Shown here: positions 1 to 5,586 of the stretch, piece by piece
How the letters are laid out: every line of letters begins with the position of its first letter
How positions within the stretch are numbered: the first letter of the stretch is position 1
From: CAZLLV01 sp964560325
GTDB taxonomy: Bacteria > Acidobacteriota > Thermoanaerobaculia > Multivoradales > DATKCC01
NCBI GenBank assembly: GCA_964560325.1
Contig: CAZLLV010000299.1
Coordinates: 1 to 5,775, forward strand
Reading direction: 5' to 3'
DNA length: 5,775 nt
Made by a program: the position numbers and the translations under genes
The notes under the pieces: generated by a model
Told to the model about the DNA's origin: nothing
What the model saw: only the letters and a program-made list of their open reading frames with translations
The model's database searches: none

Positions 1-207
1 CTCCCGCATGACCTTGAAGTAGTCGCGCTCCGGATCCTCGAACGAGAACAGGTCCGGATAGGGGAAGCTGGTGTCGACGACCGTCAGCAAGGTGACCGAC
101 GCTTCGCTCGCCCGGGCCACCGCGAGGGCGTGGCGCAGCGCGGGCTCGGAGACGCGGGTGAAGTCGAGCGGGACGAGGATCTTCCGGTAGGGGTGGGTAG
201 CGGTCAT
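1..207 (-). CDS. Universal stress protein (UspA family), N-terminal part, cut by window edge
   Basis: The reverse strand reads from an ATG at 207 through 69 codons to the window edge without a stop. The protein starts MTATHPYRKILVPLDFTRVS and continues with a helix (EPALRHALAVARAS) and a second strand (ASVTLLTVVD). This is the first strand-helix-strand of the Usp alpha/beta fold: KILVPLDF is the usual first strand, and its Asp lies where ATP-binding members place an Asp. Usp domains are cytoplasmic, about 140-150 residues, often nucleotide-binding, and linked to stress survival. The ATP-binding GxxG-type loop lies in the missing C-terminal part, so ATP binding cannot be judged. No Shine-Dalgarno is visible before the ATG. 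A TAGCAT hexamer on this strand (complement of 218-223) sits 10 nt before it, so a very short leader or leaderless mRNA is possible. The gene diverges from the dehydrogenase to its right. Confidence 0.82.
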   Translation of the reverse strand, partial: MTATHPYRKILVPLDFTRVSEPALRHALAVARASEASVTLLTVVDTSFPYPDLFSFEDPERDYFKVMRE

Positions 208-244
208 GGCGGACGCGATGCTAACAGTCCGCGAGAGAGGTCCG

Positions 245-282
245 CCCGGCCGCCGTGATAAGATTCGCGGCCGGCGGCCGGG
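245..282. repeat. Perfect 11-bp inverted repeat in the divergent intergenic region
   Basis: The arm CCCGGCCGCCG at 245-255 is exactly complementary to CGGCGGCCGGG at 272-282, with a 16-base spacer (256-271) containing the AT-richer stretch TGATAAGATT. It lies in the 173-bp gap between the divergent stress-protein and dehydrogenase genes, about 100 bp before the dehydrogenase start. It could be a strong 5'-leader hairpin, an operator for a dimeric regulator of either gene, or a chance product of high GC. The TGATAAGAT in the spacer is the only roughly -10-like sequence I see for the rightward gene, and no convincing -35 accompanies it. Confidence 0.55.
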
Positions 283-368
283 TACGCTCGGCCGAATCCC
301 GTCCCCCACCTTTCGATCGCGCAACCCCTGGGTCCGCCGTCCCGGTACGAGCCGCCGAAGACCGTCAC

Positions 369-374
369 GAGGAG
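369..374 (+). promoter_or_regulatory. Ribosome binding site that fixes the dehydrogenase start
   Basis: GAGGAG lies 6 bases before the ATG at 381. The same reading frame is open upstream to another ATG at 255, but that extension would run through the inverted repeat and carries low-complexity Arg/Pro-rich sequence unlike an acyl-CoA dehydrogenase. The Shine-Dalgarno together with the family-like N-terminus picks 381. Confidence 0.8.
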
Positions 375-380
375 AACCCC

Positions 381-1610
381 ATGAGCCGTTTCCCCGGCGT
401 CGACTTCATCGACTTCGACTCCCTGCTCACCGAAGAGGAGCGTATGGCGCGCGAGAGCGTGCGCTCGTTCGTCGACGAGAAGGTGATGCCGATCATCGAA
501 GAGTGCCACCAGGACGCGCGCTTCCCGATGGAGATCGTGCCCGAGATGGCGGAGCTCGGCCTGTTCGGGGCCAACCTCGACGCGTACGGGCTGCCGGGGC
601 TGAACAACGTCGCGTACGGCCTGATCATGCATGAGCTCGAGCGCGGCGACTCGGGACTTCGGAGCTTCGTCTCGGTGCAGAGCGCGCTGGTGATCTACCC
701 GATCTACACCTTCGGCTCGCAGGAGCAGCGCGACCGCGGGGGGCCTAAGCGCGCCTCGGCCGCGGCGATCGGCTGCTTCGGCCTGACCGAGCCCGGCTTC
801 GGCTCGAACCCCGGCGGCATGCAGACGACCGCGCGCAAGGACGGCGACTCCTGGGTTCTGAACGGCTCGAAGCAGTGGATCACCAACGGCTCGCTCGCCG
901 ACGTGGCGGTGGTCTGGGCGCAGACCGACGACGGCGTGCGCGGCTTCCTGGTCGAGAAGGACACCCCCGGCTACACCACGTCGGACCAGCACGGCAAGCT
1001 CTCGCTGCGCGCCTCGGTGACGTCGGAGCTCGGCTTCTCCGACTGCCGGGTGCCGGCGGACGCGATCCTGCCGAAGACGACCGGCCTCAAGAACGCGCTC
1101 ATGTGCCTGAACCAGGCGCGCTACGGCATCGCCTGGGGCGGCCTGGGCGCCGCCATGGACTGCTACGTCACCGCGCTCGACTACGCCAAGGAGCGCATTC
1201 AGTTCTCCGGCCAGCCGATCGCCAGCCACCAGCTCGTGCAGGAGAAGCTGGTCTGGATGGTCTCGGAGATCACCAAGGGCCAGCTCCTGGCGCTCCAGCT
1301 CGGACGCCTCAAGGACCAGGGCAAGCTGAAGCACCAGATGGTCTCGATGGCGAAGCGCAACAACGTCTGGGTGGCCCGCGAGTCGGCCAAGCTCGCGCGC
1401 GAGGTGCTGGGCGCCAACGGCATCGTGGACGACTACCCCGTCATGCGCCACATGATGAACATCGAATCGGTCTACACCTACGAGGGCACGCACGACATCC
1501 ACGGCCTGGTGATCGGCGAGTCGATCACCGGCATCCCGGCCTTCAACGCGCCCGAGCGGGCACCCGCGAAGAAGCCGGCGAAGCCCGCCGAAGCGGCCCT
1601 GGCCCAGTGA
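381..1610 (+). CDS. gcdH: Glutaryl-CoA dehydrogenase (acyl-CoA dehydrogenase superfamily)
   Basis: This 409-residue FAD enzyme should oxidise and decarboxylate glutaryl-CoA to crotonyl-CoA in lysine, tryptophan and aromatic-acid breakdown, passing electrons to ETF. The layout is that of the superfamily: a helical N-domain (about 12-130), a beta domain opening with GCFGLTEPGFGSN (132-143), and a C-terminal helical domain. The C-terminal active-site segment TYEGTHDIHGL places the catalytic base at Glu368. Arg94 and Glu87 sit in HELERGDSGLR exactly as in the human enzyme, and Tyr367 precedes the base, as in decarboxylating rather than non-decarboxylating members. RIQFSGQPIASHQLVQ (272-287) and REVLGANGI (340-348) are also typical. 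The length fits bacterial members, with an extra Ala/Lys/Pro-rich tail from about 392. Residues 120-129 (GGPKRASAAA) differ from the usual WLP...SGEA-like text. The bisphosphatase gene follows after 28 bp and is probably co-transcribed. A related short-chain acyl-CoA dehydrogenase is the alternative, but the residue pattern favours GcdH. Confidence 0.92.
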   Translation: MSRFPGVDFIDFDSLLTEEERMARESVRSFVDEKVMPIIEECHQDARFPMEIVPEMAELGLFGANLDAYGLPGLNNVAYGLIMHELERGDSGLRSFVSVQSALVIYPIYTFGSQEQRDRGGPKRASAAAIGCFGLTEPGFGSNPGGMQTTARKDGDSWVLNGSKQWITNGSLADVAVVWAQTDDGVRGFLVEKDTPGYTTSDQHGKLSLRASVTSELGFSDCRVPADAILPKTTGLKNALMCLNQARYGIAWGGLGAAMDCYVTALDYAKERIQFSGQPIASHQLVQEKLVWMVSEITKGQLLALQLGRLKDQGKLKHQMVSMAKRNNVWVARESAKLAREVLGANGIVDDYPVMRHMMNIESVYTYEGTHDIHGLVIGESITGIPAFNAPERAPAKKPAKPAEAALAQ

Positions 1611-1638
1611 AACCCAGACGAACGGTGGAGCGCCCGAC

Positions 1639-2649
1639 ATGACCCTCTCCCTCGACCGCGCCTTCGAGCAGGACTTCATCCGCGTCACCGAGCGGGCGGC
1701 GGTGGCCGCCGCCCAGACCATGGGCCGGGGCGACCGGACGGGCTCCGACTACGTCGCCGTCGAGGCGATGCGCGCCGAGCTCGACACGCTCGACATCGCC
1801 GGCCGGGTGGTGATCGGCGAGGGCGAGCGGGACGAGGCGCCGATGCTCTACATCGGCGAGGAGGTCGGGCGCCTCAAGGGCCGGCCCGAGGAGGCGACCG
1901 AAGAGGTGGGCGCCGCGGCGGTCGACATCGCCGTCGACCCGCTCGAGGGAACCAACCTGTGCGCCACCGGGGCGCCCGGTGCGATCGCGGTGCTCGCCGC
2001 CGCCGAACGGGGCGGCCTGCTGCACGCGCCCGACACCTACATGGACAAGGTGGTGGTCGGCCCCACCGCCCGTGGCCGGATCGACCTCGACGCCCCGGCC
2101 GCCGAGAACCTCCGCAACATCGCCGACGCCTTCGGCCGCGACGTCGCCGAGCTGACCGTGGTGCTGCTCGATCGCGAGCGCCACGCCGAGCTGATTCAGG
2201 ACATCCGCAACGCCGGCGCGCGGATTCAGCTCATCGGCGACGGCGACCTCTCGGCGGCGATCTCGGCCGCCATCCGGGGCACCGGGGTGCACGCCGTCTT
2301 CGGCATCGGCGGCGCGCCGGAGGGCGTGCTGACGGCGGCCGCGATGCGCTGCCTGGGCGGCGAGATCCAGGCCCGCCTGGTGGCGAGCGACGAGGGCCAG
2401 CGCCAGCGGCTGGAGAAGCTGGGGTACACCGATCTGACCAAGATCTACCACACGGAGGACCTGGCACCGGGCGAGCAGATCCTGTTCAGCGCCACCGGCG
2501 TGACCGACGGCGAGCTGCTCAAGGGAGTGCGGTTCTTCGCCGGCGGTCGGCGCACCTCGACCCTCTTCATGTCCTCGCCGCGCAACATCATCCGCTTCGT
2601 GGACACGATTCACCGCGAGGACGGGCCGGTTCCGGTCCGGTTTGTCTAG
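1639..2649 (+). CDS. glpX: Class II fructose-1,6-bisphosphatase (GlpX)
   Basis: The product (336 residues, close to E. coli GlpX at about 340) hydrolyses fructose 1,6-bisphosphate to fructose 6-phosphate with divalent metal, the irreversible step of gluconeogenesis in the cytoplasm. Family marks in order: RVTERAAVAAA (16-26), GRGDRTGSD (29-37), VIGEGERDEAPMLYIGE (58-74), VDIAVDPLEGTN (95-106), APDTYMDKVVVGP (130-142), YGIGGAPEGV-like FGIGGAPEGV (221-230) and ILFSATGVTDG (281-291). By alignment with E. coli GlpX the metal ligands are Asp37, Glu61, Asp100, Glu103 and Glu228, all present. About 11 extra residues (roughly 78-92, Glu-rich) lie between the GEGE and DPLEG motifs compared with E. coli. 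The region around 250-270 is shorter, as in many non-enterobacterial members. The start is supported by GTGGAG 8 bases before the ATG. It sits 28 bp after gcdH in the same direction. Bifunctional fructose/sedoheptulose bisphosphatase activity is possible, as in some relatives, but cannot be told from sequence. Confidence 0.95.
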   Translation: MTLSLDRAFEQDFIRVTERAAVAAAQTMGRGDRTGSDYVAVEAMRAELDTLDIAGRVVIGEGERDEAPMLYIGEEVGRLKGRPEEATEEVGAAAVDIAVDPLEGTNLCATGAPGAIAVLAAAERGGLLHAPDTYMDKVVVGPTARGRIDLDAPAAENLRNIADAFGRDVAELTVVLLDRERHAELIQDIRNAGARIQLIGDGDLSAAISAAIRGTGVHAVFGIGGAPEGVLTAAAMRCLGGEIQARLVASDEGQRQRLEKLGYTDLTKIYHTEDLAPGEQILFSATGVTDGELLKGVRFFAGGRRTSTLFMSSPRNIIRFVDTIHREDGPVPVRFV

Positions 2650-2664
2650 GTCTCTACAGGATCG

Positions 2665-2734
2665 CCCCTCCAACCCCTTCCCTTCCTCCCGAACCTCTTT
2701 CGTCGCCATTTCGTTCCTCTTCACCTCTCGTCCT
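2665..2734 (+). other. Pyrimidine-rich intergenic tract
   Basis: By hand count 59 of 70 bases are C or T on the + strand. The first 26 bases (2665-2690) have only two purines. The tract follows the glpX stop and does not continue into the next gene. No ORF with family character covers it. It could be a C-rich, unstructured 3' region, which would suit factor-dependent termination, or simply biased intergenic DNA. No hairpin followed by a T run is present. Confidence 0.5.
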
Positions 2735-2760
2735 GCCGAGCGAGAGCGAGGGGTCCTGGT
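2731..2760. repeat. Possible dispersed intergenic repeat (CCTG-AGCGA-GCGAGG-TCC type)
   Basis: The segment reads TCCTGCCGAGCGAGAGCGAG followed by GGGTCCTGGT. It resembles the widely scattered bacterial intergenic repeat whose core is roughly CCTGAGCGAAGCGAAGGATC, with the same order of blocks: CCTG, AGCGA, GCGA(A/G)GG, TCC. The match is from memory and only one copy is in this window. A small hairpin, CTCTCG at 2725-2730 with CGAGAG at 2741-2746, overlaps it. A chance resemblance in GC-rich spacer DNA remains possible. Confidence 0.35.
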
Positions 2761-2786
2761 GGGTGACTCGATCGGCCGCGCTGCTT

Positions 2787-2803
2787 CCGCGACCCTTTCG
2801 CGG
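2787..2803 (+). promoter_or_regulatory. Perfect 6-bp hairpin just before dcd, with possible leaderless promoter
   Basis: CCGCGA (2787-2792) and TCGCGG (2798-2803) form a perfect stem around a 5-base loop (CCCTT). Immediately after it comes TAACCT (2804-2809), a TANNNT -10-like hexamer ending 9 bases before the dcd ATG, and no Shine-Dalgarno is visible there. If that hexamer is the -10, transcription would start at or a couple of bases before the ATG, and the palindrome would occupy the -10/-35 spacer as an operator might. No clear -35 is seen. It lacks a following T run, so an intrinsic terminator for glpX is less likely. Confidence 0.35.
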
Positions 2804-2818
2804 TAACCTTCGCTCCGC

Positions 2819-3313
2819 ATGATCAAACCCGACCGCTGGATCCGCCGCTGGGCCGAGGAGGGCGGGGTCGACCCGTTCGAGCCCTCGCAGGTCAACGCCG
2901 CCTCCTACGACGTGCGGGTCTCGGACGACTGGATCTGCCCCACGCGCGATCCGGAGGCGTTCACCTCGCCCCACGTCAAGCTCTTCCCCGGGGAGGTGGT
3001 CCTCGCGTCGACCATCGAGCACGTCCGCATCCCACGCATGGTGGCGTGCGACCTGAAGCTCAAGTCGACCCTCGGCCGCCTCTGGATCAACCACTCGCTG
3101 GCCGGCTGGTGCGACCCCGGTTTCGAGGGCAACATCACCCTCGAGCTCCAGAACCTCGGGCCGGAGCCGTTCGTGCTCGAAGCGGGGCGCCGGATCGCGC
3201 AGCTCATCTTCATCCGCATGGAAGAGGAGCCGGAGGTGGCCTACGGCGAGCCCGGATCGGGGAGCCACTACCAGGGGCAGCGCGGCACCACCGTGGCGCG
3301 CACCGACGACTGA
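2819..3313 (+). CDS. dcd: dCTP deaminase (dUTPase-fold family)
   Basis: The product converts dCTP to dUTP, feeding dTMP synthesis; some relatives also hydrolyse dUTP to dUMP. It is a homotrimeric cytoplasmic enzyme. At 164 residues it is shorter than E. coli Dcd (193), mainly through the N-terminal half. Motifs: VNAASYDVRVSDD (25-37), the phosphate-binding loop LKSTLGR (81-87) in place of the E. coli RSSLAR, LAGWCDPGFEG (94-104) with Asp99, and NITLELQN (105-112) with the catalytic Glu109. RRIAQLIF (124-131) and the C-terminal lid YQGQRGTTVAR (151-161) follow. The AGW-DPGF text and the QGQRG lid recall the bifunctional deaminase/dUTPase of Mycobacterium, so dual activity is possible but unproven. 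No Shine-Dalgarno precedes the ATG; the start rests on the family N-terminus and the abrupt loss of coding character upstream. The next gene begins 10 bp after the stop, suggesting one transcript. Confidence 0.9.
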   Translation: MIKPDRWIRRWAEEGGVDPFEPSQVNAASYDVRVSDDWICPTRDPEAFTSPHVKLFPGEVVLASTIEHVRIPRMVACDLKLKSTLGRLWINHSLAGWCDPGFEGNITLELQNLGPEPFVLEAGRRIAQLIFIRMEEEPEVAYGEPGSGSHYQGQRGTTVARTDD

Positions 3314-3323
3314 CCGGACGTCG

Positions 3324-4496
3324 ATGGGGATCACCGGCAACCTCGAGACCATGGAGCTCTCCGAGCTCCTGCAATGGGTCTCGCACGGGAACAAGACCGG
3401 TACCCTGCTGATCGACAACGGCGAGGTCAAGAAGCGGATCTTCTTCCAGGACGGCCGCATCATCTCGTCGGCCTCGACCGATCCGCGCGAGCACCTCGGC
3501 CACTTCCTGGTCAGCCACGGGTTCATCAGCGAGGACGAGCTGTCGAAGGCCGTCTCGATGCAGGAGAAGTCGAAGATGCTCCTCGGCAAGATCCTGACCA
3601 CGATCGGGGCGATCTCCGAGGAGGATCTGCACCGGCTGCTACGCCTGAAAGCCGAGGAGTCGGTCTACGAGCTGTTCTCCTGGACCGAAGGGGAGTTCCG
3701 GTTCCTCGACGGCGAGCTGCCCGAGCGCACGATGGTGCCGATGAACCTCGACGCCACCTCGATCGTGCTCGAAGGCGTCCAGCGGCTCGACGAGTGGAAG
3801 CGGATCCGGGAGCTCGTGCCGTCGGCGCAGGCGATCCCGGTGGCGGTGACCGATCTGCTGGCGGACGAGAAGCTCTCCGCTGCCGAGAGGAACGTCCTCG
3901 AGCAGGTCAACGACGACCGCACCGTCGAAGAGATCCAGATCGAGACGCACTCCTCGGAGTACCTGGTCTCCAAGGTGCTCTTCGACCAGGCGAGGAAGGG
4001 GCGGCTCAAGATCGTCCGCCCACGCTGGGGGGTGCCAGCCACCTCGGGCGACGACGGCCATACGCGCACCGGCACCGGCGTCTCGCCCCCTCCGCCGGGC
4101 GGCGGTCCGAAGCCGGTCGGAGCACTGGAGCTGGTGGCACAGGCGAAGCAGCACCTGGCGGCGAAGAGCTTCGGGCAGGCGCTGCGGCACCTGCGCGCCG
4201 CGAGCAGCCTGGAGCCCGACTCGAAGGCGGTCCAGCAGGCCCTCCAGCGCGGCGAGGAGATCGTCGCCAAGCACGTCGAGAAGGCCGGAGTGAAGCTCGA
4301 AGCGGTCCCCAAGCTCACCCGCACGATGGAGGAGCTGACCCAGCTTCAGCTCTCCCCCCAAGAAGGCTTCATCCTCACCCGTGTCAACAGCACCTACGAC
4401 ATCCGCTCGATCGTCAAGATTAGTCCCATGCCCCAGATCGACGCGTTACTGGTGTTCTGGCGGCTGCTGGAGGCTGGGCACATCGAGCTGAAATAG
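3324..4496 (+). CDS. PATAN/DUF4388 domain protein with MshEN-like repeats, winged-helix and TPR-like regions
   Basis: The 390-residue protein has no signal peptide or membrane segment and is probably cytoplasmic. The N-terminus (GNLETMELSELLQWVSHGNK, 5-24; TGTLLI; KKRIFFQDGRIISSAS, 36-51) is the DUF4388/PATAN signature, found in bacterial signalling proteins and thought to mediate protein contacts. Next come two 24-residue units (57-80 and 86-109) separated by exactly five residues, each with the LG-L-G-I-L pattern of the GspE-N/MshEN fold. Residues 176-232 (LSAAERNVLEQVNDDRTVEE onward) look like the winged helix common after PATAN. A Gly/Pro/Thr linker (236-264) leads to a TPR-like helix pair (267-300, AKQHLAAKSFGQALRHLRAA). 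A last winged-helix-like part spans 330-390 and ends WRLLEAGHIELK. The exact role is unknown; an adaptor in a regulatory or motility-type system is plausible. Only a weak GGA-type site precedes the ATG, 10 bp after dcd, so translational coupling is likely. Confidence 0.85.
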   Translation: MGITGNLETMELSELLQWVSHGNKTGTLLIDNGEVKKRIFFQDGRIISSASTDPREHLGHFLVSHGFISEDELSKAVSMQEKSKMLLGKILTTIGAISEEDLHRLLRLKAEESVYELFSWTEGEFRFLDGELPERTMVPMNLDATSIVLEGVQRLDEWKRIRELVPSAQAIPVAVTDLLADEKLSAAERNVLEQVNDDRTVEEIQIETHSSEYLVSKVLFDQARKGRLKIVRPRWGVPATSGDDGHTRTGTGVSPPPPGGGPKPVGALELVAQAKQHLAAKSFGQALRHLRAASSLEPDSKAVQQALQRGEEIVAKHVEKAGVKLEAVPKLTRTMEELTQLQLSPQEGFILTRVNSTYDIRSIVKISPMPQIDALLVFWRLLEAGHIELK

Positions 4497-4522
4497 GCGC
4501 GCGACCGCATTGCACGGACCCT

Positions 4523-4547
4523 CCCGAGGTGCCAGCGTCTTCGGGGA
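4523..4547 (+). repeat. REP-like hairpin repeat, left copy (flanks RAYT gene)
   Basis: This 25-bp sequence recurs in the same orientation at 5587-5611 with 23 of 25 bases identical: a shared 13-base block CCCGAGGTGCCAG, one mismatch (C here), then GTCTTCGG, one mismatch (G here), then GA. It folds as CCCGAGG (4523-4529) pairing with CTTCGGG (4539-4545), one G-T wobble, and a 9-base loop TGCCAGCGT. The copy lies between the end of the PATAN gene and the end of the convergent transposase-like gene. With the second copy it brackets that gene, as REP sequences bracket RAYT genes. Confidence 0.65.
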
Positions 4548-4556
4548 AGATGACGC

Positions 4557-4572
4557 CTGCGGCACCCCGCAG
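4557..4572. repeat. Perfect 6-bp hairpin abutting the transposase stop codon
   Basis: CTGCGG (4557-4562) and CCGCAG (4567-4572) pair perfectly around a 4-base loop CACC. The right arm ends at the base directly before the complement of the TAG stop codon (4573-4575) of the leftward gene. It could slow or end transcription from either convergent gene or form part of the REP-like unit 10 bases to its left. Neither strand shows a T run after the stem, so it is not a classical intrinsic terminator. Confidence 0.45.
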
Positions 4573-5502
4573 CTATCCGGGCGCGAACGCAGGTATGGGG
4601 GGTGAGGCGGGCGGGAAGGCGCCGGGCGGAAAGCCGGGAGAGGGGTGGCCTCGTCGCAGCAGCTCCGCTGCGTGGCGGAACTCTTCGGCGAACGCTTGGG
4701 CGGCCTCACGAAGAGCGAGCCACGCCTCCCGGGTGGCGGCGTGAAATCGCGGGGCCGGGGCCCGCTTCGCCTGTTTCGGTCGGTCGTGAGGTTTGCGTCT
4801 GCGCACGGCGCGCACGCCGGCCACACCCTTTCCCGTCGCCAGTCGGTGGCGGTGAGCAGACTGCTCGATCTCGGCGACCAAGCTGACGACCCGCTGCCGG
4901 ACCTCCTCCGGATCGAGCTGTCGCCAGCACGGCAGCGGAGACAAGCGAACTCTCTCGGTCGTCACGAACTCCCCCAACTCGGCGTGGCCGCGAGATCGCC
5001 GGGCTTCGTAGTACGCCGTACGGTCGTACCAGGTGCCTTCGAGCGGCTCCCCATCGGCGAGTGCCTTGACACACGAAGCGCCCGGCCAGTCCCGACAGCG
5101 AGCCACGAGACCTTCTTTGACTCCGTGAGCGAGGCAGTATCGCAGCCGAGCCACCTGCGCCTCGGACTCGTCGGAGACCAGAATGTGGCGATAGCGCCTG
5201 GACCAGAAGCGATCCTTCCAGCCATGGAGATCACCGGCCTCCCGGGCGAGGTTGGACTGAACCTGGGTCATGAATCGAACGAGCTGCGCCGGCGACTCGG
5301 GCGTCACGAGCAAGTGGTAGTGGTTCGAAGCGAAGACGAAGGCGTGGATCTCGATCCCCGTCATCCGCTGAGCGCGCCCCAGCACGCCGAGTACGCGTCG
5401 CTCGAGCTCGGGACTCGGTCGCAGCAGGAAGCGGGACTGCATCGTGCGGCAAGTGATCTCGACGAGCTGTCCGGGCGGGATGTAACGAAGTGGTCTTCCC
5501 AT
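4573..5502 (-). CDS. REP-associated tyrosine transposase-like protein (Y1/HUH, RAYT type)
   Basis: The 309-residue product belongs to the IS200-like Y1 transposase superfamily, which cuts and joins single-stranded DNA at hairpins through a tyrosine. The HUH metal-binding motif is His61-Tyr62-His63 in FASNHYHLLV. The usual RAYT block follows as GWKDRFWSRRYRHILVSDE (94-112). RLRYCLAHGVKEGLV (119-133) matches the family's RYI--NPVRAGLV helix and supplies the likely nucleophile Tyr122, about 60 residues after HUH as in IS608 TnpA. DWPGASC (138-144) is also typical. The Y1 part ends near 185. A long tail follows with an Arg/Lys-rich stretch (215-250), a helical region (253-284) and a Pro-rich end (FPPGAFPPASPP). 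I recall similar long-tailed relatives with an FPPGSFPP-like end. The key residues look intact. No tnpB-like partner is present. A weak AGGG lies next to the ATG; MGRPLRYIPPG is the family start. The gene is convergent with the PATAN gene and bracketed by 25-bp direct repeats. Confidence 0.85.
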   Translation of the reverse strand: MGRPLRYIPPGQLVEITCRTMQSRFLLRPSPELERRVLGVLGRAQRMTGIEIHAFVFASNHYHLLVTPESPAQLVRFMTQVQSNLAREAGDLHGWKDRFWSRRYRHILVSDESEAQVARLRYCLAHGVKEGLVARCRDWPGASCVKALADGEPLEGTWYDRTAYYEARRSRGHAELGEFVTTERVRLSPLPCWRQLDPEEVRQRVVSLVAEIEQSAHRHRLATGKGVAGVRAVRRRKPHDRPKQAKRAPAPRFHAATREAWLALREAAQAFAEEFRHAAELLRRGHPSPGFPPGAFPPASPPIPAFAPG

Positions 5503-5540
5503 ACCCTGATAGGAGGGAAACGACGCCGATCATCGCTCAC

Positions 5541-5586
5541 CAGGCACAACCTGAAGTGCTGCCTGCCTGCTGCCTGAGGGTGCCTG
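5541..5586 (+). repeat. Clustered TGCCTG repeats with complementary CAGGCA upstream of the RAYT gene
   Basis: TGCCTG occurs at 5560-5565, 5564-5569, 5571-5576 and 5581-5586. Its complement CAGGCA lies at 5541-5546, able to pair with any of the four (shortest loop 13 bases). The cluster is 38 bases beyond the start of the leftward transposase-like gene and runs straight into the right REP-like copy at 5587. It may be part of a larger palindromic REP unit or a promoter-region target; it is too short and irregular for a CRISPR array. Confidence 0.5.

Noticed and set aside
255..380. N-terminal extension of gcdH to an upstream ATG at 255
   Set aside because: The extension is Arg/Pro-rich, crosses the inverted repeat and lacks a ribosome site, while GAGGAG marks the ATG at 381.
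204..1721. A 505-codon open frame on the reverse strand across gcdH
   Set aside because: It is antisense to a confidently identified enzyme, is His/Arg/Val-rich as expected of a GC-rich shadow frame, and shows no family motif.
1543..2895. A 450-codon open frame on the reverse strand across glpX
   Set aside because: Its composition is that of a complement frame of glpX, with no recognisable domain; it spans an intergenic region and two gene ends with no ribosome site.
4497..4572. Classical intrinsic terminator between the convergent genes
   Set aside because: Two hairpins are present, but neither strand has a T run after a stem; they are better described as REP-like or unspecified hairpins.
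5204..5320. Loss of the catalytic tyrosine in the transposase-like protein
   Set aside because: The helix just after HUH (about residues 71-100) lacks a Tyr, but the nucleophile of this superfamily lies about 60 residues after HUH, where Tyr122 is present in RLRYCLAHG.
4573..5502. A complete IS200/IS605 insertion sequence
   Set aside because: No tnpB or iscB-like gene is present, the protein is much longer than IS200 TnpA (about 150 residues), and its RAYT-type motifs fit a domesticated REP-associated transposase better.
4645..5577. A 310-codon open frame on the + strand opposite the transposase-like gene
   Set aside because: The reverse strand there encodes a clear Y1 transposase with HUH motif and catalytic-type Tyr; the + frame has no family resemblance.
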